A stretch of DNA of 64,000 nucleotides. Origin: JABURQ01 sp029243145 (lineage in GTDB: Bacteria; Planctomycetota; Planctomycetia; Planctomycetales; Planctomycetaceae). The stretch spans positions 1 to 64,000 of the forward strand of contig CBFHYX010000003.1 in NCBI GenBank assembly GCA_965660145.1, written 5' to 3'. Within the stretch, counting starts at the first letter, position 1. The number at the start of each line of letters is the position of its first letter. The translations under genes were made by a program, and so were the position numbers. The notes beneath the pieces were generated by a model. The model saw only the letters and a list, made by a program, of their open reading frames with translations. It searched no databases and had not been told where the DNA came from. This document shows positions 1 to 9,203 of this stretch, piece after piece.

Positions 1-475
1 AGTATGGAAGATTCGGAATCAAGATTCGGGAAGATTTGATTCAACATTTGGTCAAGATTCGGTCGAGGTGTGTCCCCGATTCTCCGAATCTTGACATCTT
101 GAAACGGGCGTTGAGTGTTCGGAAACAGGATCGGTGGCGGCTGGTGAATTTTGTCGGATGGCCGGTCGGCGCTCTGTGAAGCAGAAGCTCCCAAATATTT
201 GCATACCCGCGACAAGAGTGGACATCACACTCGGTTGCACCAAATTTCCTCACACAGTTGGGCGAGCCAGAAGCGACACCCAACACAGAATTAGAGGCTA
301 TCCGCTTGTGGGAGTCGCCGCGATGCCGGTTTATAACGGTCGGGGGAATTGTCTCCCCTCGAATTTGTCTCGAGTCGTCGATTCCTGATTGGCGATGGGG
401 TTCGCGGCAAAGTAACCTATAAACTCACCCTAAACCCCCTGTAGTGACAATTTACTCCACTGATTGGCTGTAACG
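1..475. other. non-coding leader region before the tricorn-like gene
   Basis: No convincing gene is visible here. The short open frames on both strands have no ribosome binding site and no recognisable protein features. The first 100 bases are rich in copies of an AAGATTCGG-type word (positions 19-29 and 52-62, inverted at 84-94), described separately. The rest probably holds the promoter of the downstream protease, but I cannot point to convincing -35 and -10 boxes. Confidence 0.5.
51..95. repeat. perfect 12-bp inverted repeat with 21-nt spacer
   Basis: GTCAAGATTCGG at 51-62 is the exact reverse complement of CCGAATCTTGAC at 84-95. An extra direct copy of 11 of these bases (TCAAGATTCGG) lies at 19-29, 33 bases upstream of the first arm. 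It could be a terminator-type hairpin of a gene left of the window or a protein binding site. No T-run follows either arm, which weakens the terminator reading. Confidence 0.5.
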
Positions 476-3400
476 ATGAATAACCGCTGGCTCACTCTGT
501 GTTTGATTTTGTGTCCTGCTGCTCTGTCGGCTGCTGAACTTGGTTACTACCGCTATCCCGCCATTCACGGGGATACGGTCGCGTTCACCGCAGAAGGAGA
601 TACCTGGGTCGTCTCGGCTGATGGAGGATTCGGCGGACGACTTTCAACGCACCACTCTCTGGAATACCGCAAGGCGATTTCTCCCGATGGTGAATGGCTG
701 GCGTTTAACGCGCAGTACGAAGGACCGACTGAAATCTACATCATGCCCGTTTCGGGAGGTCGTCCCAAACGTATGACCTTCGAAGGGGAATATATTCAGG
801 TACAGGGTTGGACTCCCGATGGAAAGATTCTTGCCGCCACTTCTCGATACTCGCCACTTTCTCGAAACAAACAACTGGTGGAAATTGATATCGAATCCAC
901 CTCGCAAACTTTGATCCCCTTAGCTCAAGCGGCAGAAGGTGCCTGGAACGATGAGAAGTCTGTCCTGTTTTTCACGCGACTGGGAAAACAATCGAGTTGG
1001 ACAAAACGATACAAAGGGGGGACCGCTCAAAACTTGTGGAAATGGGAACCGGGAAGTGAGGAAGCCGTCCCCATGTCGGCCGATTATGAGGGAACCAGTC
1101 GGTCGCCCATGTGGTGGAACGGTCGTTGTTACTTCGTGACCGATCGTGATGGCACTATGAATGTCTGGTCGATGACGGCTGACGGAGAGGATTTGAAACA
1201 GCACACTAAGCATGTCGGTTTTGATGTGCAGGATCCCAGCTTGGGGCAAGGACGAATTGTCTACCAAAACGGAGCCGACTTGAGGCTCTACACAATCGCC
1301 GATGGCAGCGACCGCGTGATTGACATCGAACTGGTTTCGGATTTTGCTCAAACTCGCGAAAAATGGATCAAGAACCCGATCAGCTATCTCTCTCACATGG
1401 CCATTTCTCCGAAAGGCGAGCAAATTGCGTTGGTGTCTCGCGGGCAGTTGTTTGTCACGCCGGTTGGTGGAGGCCGCATTCAACCGATCAGTCGAAAACA
1501 GGGAGTCCGCTATCGTGATATCAGTTTCAGTCACGACGGGAAATCGTTGATTGTGGTTTCGGATGAATCGGGAGATTACGAATTCTGGAAATTCGATCTC
1601 ACCGCAGTCGACAAACGAAAGCAATTGACCAAAGACGGTGCCGTCTTGCGATATGATCCATTAGTCTCGCCTGATGGAAAGCGAATTGTCTGGACCGACA
1701 AAAATTTGAAACTCTGGAGTTACGATTTCAAATCTGAAAAAAGTGAACTGATTGCCGCTTCCAATAATGGGTCATTCGGGTCAATGGGCTATTCTCCGAA
1801 TGGAAACTGGTTGGTCTGGTCTGCGAATGCCCCTAACGACTTCGCCCAAATCTGGTTGTACAACTTCGAAACCAAGCAGAAACAGACACTCACCAGTGAC
1901 CGAATTGATGCACACTCCCCGGCTTGGAGTCGTGATGGAAACCGATTGTTCTTTGTCGTCGATCAGCGTTTGGCTTCGGAAGTCTCTTCGCCTTGGGGTA
2001 TGAGGCAACCGGAACCATTTTTTGACAACGTCAGCTATATTTACGAACTGCCTTTGAAATCGGGCTTGCGCTCGATTTATGAACCAGAGAACGAAGCGAC
2101 GAAACAATATCAACCAACCGTCAGTAAAGATTACGATTTCAAGAATCTGTCGCTTCGCCTGAAAAAGGTTCCCGTTCCGGCGGGCAACTATCGCGATTTA
2201 ACAGCCACGGCACAAAACCTTTTTTTCGTGCATCGCGAAAAAACAGGGTCGAAACAATCGGTGCTGCGTGCATTCAAGCTGTCTTCGCAGCCGGGGGCAG
2301 TACGAAACATTATTAACGGTATTTCATCGTACGAACTCTCGGAAGATAGCCGCAAGGTTTTTGCGCGAGCCGGCAATAATTTGTATGTCTTTGATGGCTC
2401 GATTACTGCGGGGATCAATGCGACTCAGACTCTCGTCAAACTCAGTGGGTGGGAGTTTTCAGTCGATCCTCGTGAGGAATGGCGTCAAATGTTTGTCGAT
2501 GCTTGGCGCATGGAACGAGATTACTTCTATGATCGCGAATTACACGGCGTTGATTGGGAGGCAGAATTAAATCGTTATCTACCACTCGTTGAACGCGTGA
2601 CCGACCGTTCCGAATTGAATGATCTGATCACTCAAATAGTGGGAGAATTGGAAGCGCTTCACATTTTTGTTTCGGGGGGCGATTATCGGACAGGAGGAGA
2701 ATCTATCGATCCCGGTTCACTGGGTGTCGAACTCTTACGCGATGAAGCGGCAGGCGGTTATCGAATCTCTCGGATCCCTGCCTGGGATACCGATTATCCA
2801 CACGAAGCGCCTGCTTTGTTGCAGGCCGACCCTGAAGTGAATGTGGGGGACATCATCGTCGAAATCGATAATGTGTCTGTGCTCAGTGTCTCTCATCCCG
2901 CCATGCTGCTGAGAGAAAAAGTCGGGGAAGATGTGTTGGTCGAGCTGAAGTCAGCCAGCACCGGCAAGCAACGTCCCATTCTCGTGAAACCGATTTCAAT
3001 CTCATCGTATGCAAACCTGTTGTACAACGAATGGGAATTGACACGTCGGCAAGAGGTGGAAAAAGAATCAAATCGCGAGATTGGATACATTCATTTGCGA
3101 GCCATGGGAACGTCGGACTATGCGGCATGGGCCAAGCAATACTTCCCGGTGTTTAAACGACAGGGTCTAATCATCGACATGCGATACAACAACGGCGGGA
3201 ACATCGATAGCTGGTTGTTAAGTCGCTTGTTGCGAAAGGCGTGGTTTTATTGGAAGCCGCGAGTTGGTCAACCGTACTGGAACATGCAGTACGCTTTCCG
3301 CGGGCACATTGTCGTCCTTTGCAACGAGTGGACAGCTTCAGACGGAGAAGCTTTCTCGGAAGGTGTGAAACGATTGGGAATTGGTACGGTGATTGGAACT

Positions 3401-3751
3401 CGCACTTGGGGCGGGCATATTTGGCTAAGCCGCAACAACCCCTTGGTGGATAATGGCATCGCCACAGCCGCACAACTGGGCGTCTTCACCGATGACGGAG
3501 AATGGTTGATTGAGGGACGCGGCGTCGAACCCGATCTCGTGGTCGATAACCCGCCGCATGAATCTTTTCTGGGCCGCGACCATCAACTGGAAGCCGCCAT
3601 CGATTACCTTCAGAAGAAAATTCAAGAAGTACCGATTAAGCAACCCGTGGTTCCTCCGTATTACCGACGGGAAGACGCACCGCTAGAAGCAGAGCGTGAT
3701 CACACAGTTCCGCCAGCCATTGAAAAAGCCCGGAACGCGGTCGTTCCTTGA
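476..3751 (+). CDS. tricorn-like protease (S41 family) with N-terminal beta-propeller
   Basis: A 1091-residue protein. The ATG at 476 is preferred over a TTG at 464 because it begins a clean signal peptide ('MNNRWLTLCLILCPAALSAA'), implying export. Residues about 20-650 carry repeated TolB/WD40-like propeller blades ('SPDGEWLAF', 'SPDGKRIVW', 'SPNGNWLVW'). A tricorn core, a PDZ domain near 745-850 and a C-terminal S41 peptidase domain follow. The nucleophile is probably Ser955 in 'EWTASDGEAFS' and the active-site His is near residue 729 ('LEALHIF'); both fit Thermoplasma tricorn in order and spacing. Likely role: breakdown of peptides in the periplasm, inferred from the family. Its stop abuts the convergent stop of the next gene with no gap. 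Confidence 0.92.
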   Translation: MNNRWLTLCLILCPAALSAAELGYYRYPAIHGDTVAFTAEGDTWVVSADGGFGGRLSTHHSLEYRKAISPDGEWLAFNAQYEGPTEIYIMPVSGGRPKRMTFEGEYIQVQGWTPDGKILAATSRYSPLSRNKQLVEIDIESTSQTLIPLAQAAEGAWNDEKSVLFFTRLGKQSSWTKRYKGGTAQNLWKWEPGSEEAVPMSADYEGTSRSPMWWNGRCYFVTDRDGTMNVWSMTADGEDLKQHTKHVGFDVQDPSLGQGRIVYQNGADLRLYTIADGSDRVIDIELVSDFAQTREKWIKNPISYLSHMAISPKGEQIALVSRGQLFVTPVGGGRIQPISRKQGVRYRDISFSHDGKSLIVVSDESGDYEFWKFDLTAVDKRKQLTKDGAVLRYDPLVSPDGKRIVWTDKNLKLWSYDFKSEKSELIAASNNGSFGSMGYSPNGNWLVWSANAPNDFAQIWLYNFETKQKQTLTSDRIDAHSPAWSRDGNRLFFVVDQRLASEVSSPWGMRQPEPFFDNVSYIYELPLKSGLRSIYEPENEATKQYQPTVSKDYDFKNLSLRLKKVPVPAGNYRDLTATAQNLFFVHREKTGSKQSVLRAFKLSSQPGAVRNIINGISSYELSEDSRKVFARAGNNLYVFDGSITAGINATQTLVKLSGWEFSVDPREEWRQMFVDAWRMERDYFYDRELHGVDWEAELNRYLPLVERVTDRSELNDLITQIVGELEALHIFVSGGDYRTGGESIDPGSLGVELLRDEAAGGYRISRIPAWDTDYPHEAPALLQADPEVNVGDIIVEIDNVSVLSVSHPAMLLREKVGEDVLVELKSASTGKQRPILVKPISISSYANLLYNEWELTRRQEVEKESNREIGYIHLRAMGTSDYAAWAKQYFPVFKRQGLIIDMRYNNGGNIDSWLLSRLLRKAWFYWKPRVGQPYWNMQYAFRGHIVVLCNEWTASDGEAFSEGVKRLGIGTVIGTRTWGGHIWLSRNNPLVDNGIATAAQLGVFTDDGEWLIEGRGVEPDLVVDNPPHESFLGRDHQLEAAIDYLQKKIQEVPIKQPVVPPYYRREDAPLEAERDHTVPPAIEKARNAVVP

Positions 3752-4777
3752 TCAGGACTCGGCTTTTTCGTCGGCGGTGCGATTGCTCTCAACGGGTTTC
3801 GCATTTTCCGCATACTGGGCGGCAGGAATTTTAGGGCCACGTAACAGTTGCTCTTTTGTATCACGTTCGAAACGAAGCATTTGTTCGCCCAACAATTCAA
3901 TGCGCGTGTTGACTTCGTCGTTCGATTGTTCCAAGCCACCCGAAATGAGTGTCACGATCCCAAGCAACAACAGCATTTGACCGGCAGTTGTCAGCATCCA
4001 GCCTTTGGGGGTCATGTCAGAGTTTCCACCAAAGTAACCGTAAACAATCAAGGCCGCTCCCGCCGTCAATCCCAGCACTCCGAGATACGATAACCATTGT
4101 CCGGCGAGCACCAGCCAATTGATGCCTCGCTTTTCTTGTGCGAGTCGTTCGTCGATTAATTGCTGAATATCGATATGAGGTGCGGAACTCATCGCCACAG
4201 GTTGTGCCGCATCGACTCGTTGAGGTTGGAACTCTGATTGTTCCGCCACGACTGGTTCTGGTTCGGAGATCTCGGCTTGCTGTTCTTCATGTTCTTGGAC
4301 ATCATTTTCCACAGACACTTCTGCGGCGATTGGTTTTGGTATCGGGTCCGGCGCTTTGACCTTTTCCGGTTTTGCTTCTACTGGTGGTTCTTCGGGAACG
4401 TGAGCCGCATCGAACCGAAACTTTGGTTTTTGTGCGAGAGGCAACTCGGGCTCGACCTTGGCGATTGGTTCGATCACTTCGGGAGGTTCAACGATTTCTT
4501 CATTCACCCGATCATCGGCAGGTTCTTCTGTCGAATCTTTCTCGTGATCTGCTTCACTCTCGGAGAGATGGCTGGCTTCTTTGCCGGGTGGAGAAGAGAG
4601 CGGTTCGAGCAACGGTTCTTTCGACCAGCGGTCGAGAAGTTCCTGTGCGCTGCGCAGGGGATCGTCGGGAGGATTGACATGCTTTCCGGGCAGAATCTCT
4701 CCACAGGTTCCACATGTGACTGATCCATCCACGGCGACTTCTGCCGCGACTTCTGTTTGACACTTCTCGCACCACAT
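3752..4777 (-). CDS. zinc-ribbon membrane protein with acidic linker, function unknown
   Basis: A 341-residue protein of no family I can name. It starts with a short zinc ribbon (CEKC at residues 3-6, CGTC at about 22-25), followed by some 170 residues rich in Glu and Pro, probably disordered. Two membrane helices follow near residues 225-290 ('WLSYLGVLGLTAGAALIVYG' and 'GQMLLLLGIVTLISGG'), then a short coiled coil. The layout resembles the ribbon-plus-helix proteins common in Planctomycetes, such as the gene at 54937-57390. It lies downstream of the PAS/GGDEF-like gene on the same strand, 166 bases away, and may be co-transcribed with it. Confidence 0.7.
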   Translation of the reverse strand: MWCEKCQTEVAAEVAVDGSVTCGTCGEILPGKHVNPPDDPLRSAQELLDRWSKEPLLEPLSSPPGKEASHLSESEADHEKDSTEEPADDRVNEEIVEPPEVIEPIAKVEPELPLAQKPKFRFDAAHVPEEPPVEAKPEKVKAPDPIPKPIAAEVSVENDVQEHEEQQAEISEPEPVVAEQSEFQPQRVDAAQPVAMSSAPHIDIQQLIDERLAQEKRGINWLVLAGQWLSYLGVLGLTAGAALIVYGYFGGNSDMTPKGWMLTTAGQMLLLLGIVTLISGGLEQSNDEVNTRIELLGEQMLRFERDTKEQLLRGPKIPAAQYAENAKPVESNRTADEKAES

Positions 4778-4943
4778 ATTTCGGGGACTCCGTTCCCGCT
4801 GTCTCGAAGCTTCTGCTGTTCACTCCAGACGCACCACGTGCGCAGAGATCGGCTGGCAATTATCGTCAGATTAGAAAATCGGGCAAGAGCGGATTCCAGG
4901 CACCCTGCAAAAGACTCAACACCCACGAACACAATGGTTTACA

Positions 4944-6356
4944 TCAATTTGTGACAAAATAACCTTTGAGTTCTCGCAAGACAAAATGAGCTCGTTTCAA
5001 AAACGTCTCCTGACTGCGAACCCAGCCATCGGGACGAATTTTGACATTGATGCGGGTATTGGTGAGCAGACCTTTATCACTCCGTTGCTGATTCCAACCC
5101 TCACCCAGTTCTAGATCAATCAACACAGGACGATCATCATCCTGCCGTGCCCAGTAAGGGAGTAAACCCTTTTTACCAACTCGCATAGAGACATGACGAC
5201 GGTCAACATGCAACAACTTGGCATGCATGTCGTACAGAAACCCTCCCAGCTTGTACACGATCATGTCGGAAGCCACCATCGCCTCGAAGTGAGTTTCCAC
5301 ATCGAATTCACCCGTGATGAGCTTCGACATATTATCTTCAACGGCTTTCATCTCGACGGCAATCTCGGCAGAGCTGAGACCTACTGAACAGTTTTGACCG
5401 CTTTGTTTGGCTTGATACAAACCATGTTCGGCACGGTTCATCACTTCCGTAAGATCATCCCCCTCTTCAAGTGACGCAACTCCCACACTGACGGTCAAAG
5501 AGTGGAACGGCAAAACATCGAAGCGAGTTCGATCAATCAACTTACGGAATTGATCTCCTCGCTTGCGGGCCTTTTCGAGATTGATTCCCGGACAGGCAAT
5601 GGCGAATTGACCGCCTCCATATTGACAAGAGAGTTCGCGTTTCCCACACGCTTGAGACAACCGCCGCGAAATTTCTGTCAGCAAATCGGTGCCAATCTGT
5701 CGTCCAAAGCCTTCGTTAATCGCTTTGAAATGATCGACATCCAGAAACAATACCGAGACCGGCTCGTGATCGGGAGACGCGGGGTCAATCAGGTGCTCGA
5801 CAAAGGCGTCCCATTCTTTCCGGGAAACCGGTTGAGCCAAAGGATCAGTTTGACCAGGATCGGGGGCGGGAACTTCTTGTGTTTCGAGAGTTGGCGTTTC
5901 TTCGGGCAACTCGATGGTCGCCGGTATTTCCGAACTCTCTTCAACGCTTGTGATCAATTCTTCTTCAACATCCAATTGTTCGGCATCGTCTTCGTGAAAC
6001 TCATCTGTCACAGGAACTTCAACATCTGAAATGTCGCTTTGAAATTCTTCTTGCCGTTCTTCGAGTTGCTCCGAAACAGAATCTTCTTCGACGGTCTCTT
6101 CAGAAATCGCTTCTCCAAGAAGGACCGGTTCTTCCTCGTCAGCGACTTCGCTCAGAACTTCGCCAACTGGTTGTTCATCGAGAGATTTCTCGGCGACTTG
6201 TTCCACCAATTCAATATCGGATTCAGCCAGCGGTTCCGGTTCCGATGGGACAGAGTGTTCGTCCTCTTCCCCGAATTCTTGGACTTCTTCTAATGGCGAT
6301 TCTTCATCCAGTGGCTCGACATCATTTTCGAGAGTTTCAGAATCCGGTACATCCAT
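4944..6356 (-). CDS. GGDEF-like domain protein, C-terminal part of a gene split by an in-frame TAG
   Basis: 470 residues from the first ATG after the break. About 180 residues of very acidic linker precede a GGDEF-type domain (about 198-320): 'FLDVDHFKAINEGFG' keeps the metal-binding Asp, but the signature is GGGQF (residues 247-251) instead of GGDEF, so cyclase activity is doubtful. The last 150 residues form a domain I do not recognise. No Shine-Dalgarno sequence precedes this ATG. The frame stays open upstream through 6357-6611 in the same acidic composition, up to the TAG that ends the PAS-containing fragment (6612-7706). One original PAS-linker-GGDEF gene of 921 codons (7706 to 4944) is the likeliest reading. 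Confidence 0.75.
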   Translation of the reverse strand: MDVPDSETLENDVEPLDEESPLEEVQEFGEEDEHSVPSEPEPLAESDIELVEQVAEKSLDEQPVGEVLSEVADEEEPVLLGEAISEETVEEDSVSEQLEERQEEFQSDISDVEVPVTDEFHEDDAEQLDVEEELITSVEESSEIPATIELPEETPTLETQEVPAPDPGQTDPLAQPVSRKEWDAFVEHLIDPASPDHEPVSVLFLDVDHFKAINEGFGRQIGTDLLTEISRRLSQACGKRELSCQYGGGQFAIACPGINLEKARKRGDQFRKLIDRTRFDVLPFHSLTVSVGVASLEEGDDLTEVMNRAEHGLYQAKQSGQNCSVGLSSAEIAVEMKAVEDNMSKLITGEFDVETHFEAMVASDMIVYKLGGFLYDMHAKLLHVDRRHVSMRVGKKGLLPYWARQDDDRPVLIDLELGEGWNQQRSDKGLLTNTRINVKIRPDGWVRSQETFLKRAHFVLRELKGYFVTN

Positions 6357-6611
6357 AGCGGAATCATCGAGGCTTTGTTCGGACGCTTCTGCATCGCTTT
6401 CGATGCCAGCAAGTGCCCGTTCGGTCTCCTCGGTCTGTTCTTCTTGTTCTATGTCAGCAACTTCTGTTTGCTCAATGTCTTGTTCGTCAGAAACCAGCGA
6501 ATCAAACCGGTTGAAAAGCTCATCCAGATTTTCTGAAACCGGGCTTTCAGCGGCATCATCCGTGGAGGAATCTTCCTCAACCAGACCACTTGGCGATTCA
6601 GAAATCGCCTG

Positions 6612-7706
6612 CTATGACTCTTCGATAGATTGTTGGTAGATGTCTTGTTCGATGAAATCGTCGGTCAGATTCTCTTCCATGGGTTCTTCGAGAATGTCAG
6701 TTTCGGACTGCTCCTCGACGATTTCCGAAACCTCATGCGCTTCAACACTTTCTTCTGAACTCGTAGCCATCGCGTCTTCAATATCGATCTCTGCCGAATC
6801 ATTGGAGACCGTTTCTTCTGCCTTTTCGATGACCGCAGCCACCGAATTCTCCACAGCACTCGGCAGCACGGTCAACCCTGTAATGCCAAGTTGCTCTTCG
6901 ATGGCAATCAAATAGGAATTATCGAGTTCGGGGACTTCAGAGAGGGGTTCTGCATCGTCATCCAGCTCGTGGATTGTGTCGACTAAATCGCCGATCCATG
7001 CGGTAGTCAGCATCAATTCAGGCTTCGAAGCTTCGCTCTGATCGCCAAGCCCTCGGTGAACTTCTACAATCCCCAGTAACAATCCATCACGACCCATAAT
7101 GGGAACCGAATTCACTTCGGTTTCAATCATCTTGTCGGCGGAGTTTTTGAGATAAAGCGTGAGGTGTGCCGGCTTGGCGGATTCGAGTGTTTGATACAGT
7201 GGCGTCTGCGAGTCGGAGAAGGCAAGCCCTTCTTCGTTGCAATATCCCATCAGTTGGTTCGTCCAGTGCTTGTTCCGCATTTCCCTCATTGAGTGACCAA
7301 GCCGACTTTGACACCCGTAATTCCAGAGCAGAAAACGTCCCGTGGCATCGAGAATGAAAAAGCCCTGACAATGTTCTTCCAGGTCATGTAACTCGAATAA
7401 AATCTCGAGGAACGTCGCGTGAACGATATTCAATGTTTCCTCATCCATCCCGAGATCTTGCTGTTGCAACAGCAAGACATCGTATTTCTCGACCTGCTGA
7501 TCGCGACCGGATAGCCATTCTTCCAATGATTCTAGAACGCGATGTTCTTCAGGAATTTCTGCGAGTGTTTTCAATCCCGCAAGAATCTCAGCGACATCGT
7601 GTTGACCATCTTTTCGATGTCGAACGGCATCAAACAAATTGGCGAAATTGAATGCGGCCGCCCCCAAGTATATAGAAAAAGGTACTACGCAGACAGAGGG
7701 AGTCAA
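6612..7706 (-). CDS. PAS-domain protein, N-terminal part of a gene split by an in-frame TAG
   Basis: 364 residues ending at TAG (6612-6614). A possible N-terminal membrane or hydrophobic stretch is followed by a helical region and a PAS domain near 115-220 ('FFILDATGRFLLWNYGC'), a sensor fold often placed ahead of GGDEF domains. The C-terminal 110 residues are acidic and run into the same-frame acidic linker after the stop. The start is uncertain: TTG at 7706 is the longest option, with further TTG codons inside and no clear ribosome binding site. It may be the N-terminal half of an interrupted signalling protein, or a genuine shorter protein if the stop is real and fixed. Confidence 0.7.
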   Translation of the reverse strand: MTPSVCVVPFSIYLGAAAFNFANLFDAVRHRKDGQHDVAEILAGLKTLAEIPEEHRVLESLEEWLSGRDQQVEKYDVLLLQQQDLGMDEETLNIVHATFLEILFELHDLEEHCQGFFILDATGRFLLWNYGCQSRLGHSMREMRNKHWTNQLMGYCNEEGLAFSDSQTPLYQTLESAKPAHLTLYLKNSADKMIETEVNSVPIMGRDGLLLGIVEVHRGLGDQSEASKPELMLTTAWIGDLVDTIHELDDDAEPLSEVPELDNSYLIAIEEQLGITGLTVLPSAVENSVAAVIEKAEETVSNDSAEIDIEDAMATSSEESVEAHEVSEIVEEQSETDILEEPMEENLTDDFIEQDIYQQSIEES

Positions 7707-7835
7707 ATTACAGGCTGATTATGGTCACAGAAATTTGTCAGATAAGACAGAGAGCGAAAGAGCTTTATGCGGGTTCTAACGATTAACCTAACAGTCTGTT
7801 GATCAACGGGTTCGTTCGCCACATGATTAAGTTTT

Positions 7836-8663
7836 TTAATGGTCGGCTAATTCACGAGACCGTTCTGTCGCCTGCTGAACGGCGTTCATCACAATCCCTC
7901 GAAACTGCCCATTTTCCAGAGCATGCAACCCGGCGATTGTGGTCCCACCGGGCGATGTCACAGCATCTTTTAAAACTCCCGGATGTTGGCCCGTTTCGAG
8001 AACCATTTTGGCAGCTCCCAAGACTGTCTGTGCGGCCAGTTCTGTGGCCGTCTGTCGAGGTAGACCCATACGGACTCCCCCATCAGACAATGCCTCAATG
8101 AATTGATACACATAAGCGGGTCCACTTCCCGAAAGACCCGTAACAGCATCCAGCAAAGATTCCTCCACCCGTCTCACTACTCCCACTGTCGTTAACAACT
8201 TCTCTAGCAAGCTGGCATCTTCGGCGGTGGCTTTGGTTCCCAAGCTGTAACCGCTGGCACCCGCACCTACCAAACAAGGCGTGTTGGGCATCACTCGGAT
8301 GAGACGACCGGTATTGTTCAACCCCTTTTCCAAGGTGTTAAGTGTGACTCCTGCCGCGATGGAAATGACTAACAAATTATCGGAGATCCCCGACTGCATA
8401 TCAGTCAGCAGGTGCGGAAGATGCTGCGGTTTCACGGCAATAATCACGACATCAGAGTTTTGTAGCACCTCAGTGGGACTCTTCCAGATCTGACCGCCCG
8501 TCAGTTCCGCAAACGCCTTCAAAGCGTCCGCAGAAACATCAGTTGCCGAGACACGATCCGGTTCGAAGACACCGGCCTTGAGCATTCCTGCCGCTAATGC
8601 AGAGGCCATCTTTCCAGCACCAATAAATCCAATACGGCAATCGATTGCGGAGATCTTTGACAT
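7836..8663 (-). CDS. proC: pyrroline-5-carboxylate reductase
   Basis: A 275-residue cytosolic enzyme for the last step of proline synthesis, reducing 1-pyrroline-5-carboxylate with NAD(P)H. The N-terminal Rossmann motif is 'GFIGAGKMASALAAG'. The family signature lies in the C-terminal dimerisation domain ('GLSGSGPAYVYQF', then 'TSPGGTTIAGLHALE'). Length and ends fit the family. ATG at 8663 is well placed. It is transcribed away from the transporter pair to its right and is not obviously in an operon with other proline genes. Confidence 0.95.
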   Translation of the reverse strand: MSKISAIDCRIGFIGAGKMASALAAGMLKAGVFEPDRVSATDVSADALKAFAELTGGQIWKSPTEVLQNSDVVIIAVKPQHLPHLLTDMQSGISDNLLVISIAAGVTLNTLEKGLNNTGRLIRVMPNTPCLVGAGASGYSLGTKATAEDASLLEKLLTTVGVVRRVEESLLDAVTGLSGSGPAYVYQFIEALSDGGVRMGLPRQTATELAAQTVLGAAKMVLETGQHPGVLKDAVTSPGGTTIAGLHALENGQFRGIVMNAVQQATERSRELADH

Positions 8664-8846
8664 GAAAAAGCTTTCTTAACAGCAGGAAAGATACAGAAAT
8701 TATAGCGAACAAACTGTTGATCTCTCAATGATTTATGACTTCTGCAGCGAGTTGCTGGAACGGGTTTTGCTTCTGTCTCTCATCACCACTACAATCGTCA
8801 TCTTTCAATCAATGCTCATTGATGTGTCTAAACTGAGAATGTGATT

Positions 8847-9203
8847 ATGCCCGAAACACCACAAGAAAAGTTACCTGATCCCCAATGGGATCCCGTTTAT
8901 TTGCACGCTCGTAAAGAAGCGATGTTGATTTTGGGAGTCTGGTTTCTTGCCTTACTTTGGACGTTACCCGTCAGCTATTACAACGGCTTCGACTCCCAAA
9001 TTGAGATCGAACAGGTCACCTTTATCTGGGGAATGCCGAGCTGGGTCTTCTGGGGAGTTGGACTTCCCTGGATGGTTGCAAACCTGATTACCGTCTGGTT
9101 TTGCTTCTTTTACTTCTCTGCGGACGATCTCGAACCGCCCGAATCGACAATGACTCCCACAGAAATGACTCCCAGAGCGCAAGAAAGAGCGGGTGACGCA
9201 TGA
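8847..9203 (+). CDS. small membrane protein, YhdT/DUF997-like symporter partner
   Basis: 118 residues with two membrane helices (about 28-48 and 70-95) and a hydrophilic C-terminus. ATG at 8847 is chosen over GTG at 8841. Its stop overlaps the start of the symporter by 4 bases (ATGA), implying translational coupling. The arrangement of a small two-helix protein just before a sodium:solute symporter matches YhdT-PanF-type pairs. Family assignment rests on size, topology and context more than on strong motifs. The likely role is as an accessory subunit of the transporter. Confidence 0.75.
   Translation: MPETPQEKLPDPQWDPVYLHARKEAMLILGVWFLALLWTLPVSYYNGFDSQIEIEQVTFIWGMPSWVFWGVGLPWMVANLITVWFCFFYFSADDLEPPESTMTPTEMTPRAQERAGDA

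Noticed and set aside
134..388. 84-codon plus-strand frame in the left-edge region
   Set aside because: No ribosome binding site, no domain or signal features, odd composition. Considered a chance frame.
920..1624. 234-codon minus-strand frame inside the tricorn-like gene
   Set aside because: Lies fully inside a strongly supported gene on the other strand and has no recognisable protein features.
4238..4723. 161-codon plus-strand frame, Phe/Trp-rich
   Set aside because: Antisense shadow of the acidic linker of the zinc-ribbon protein; composition is not protein-like.
5502..6029. 175-codon plus-strand frame rich in Phe and Arg
   Set aside because: It mirrors the Glu-rich linker codons on the minus strand (GAA/GAG read as TTC/CTC), a typical shadow of acidic low-complexity sequence.
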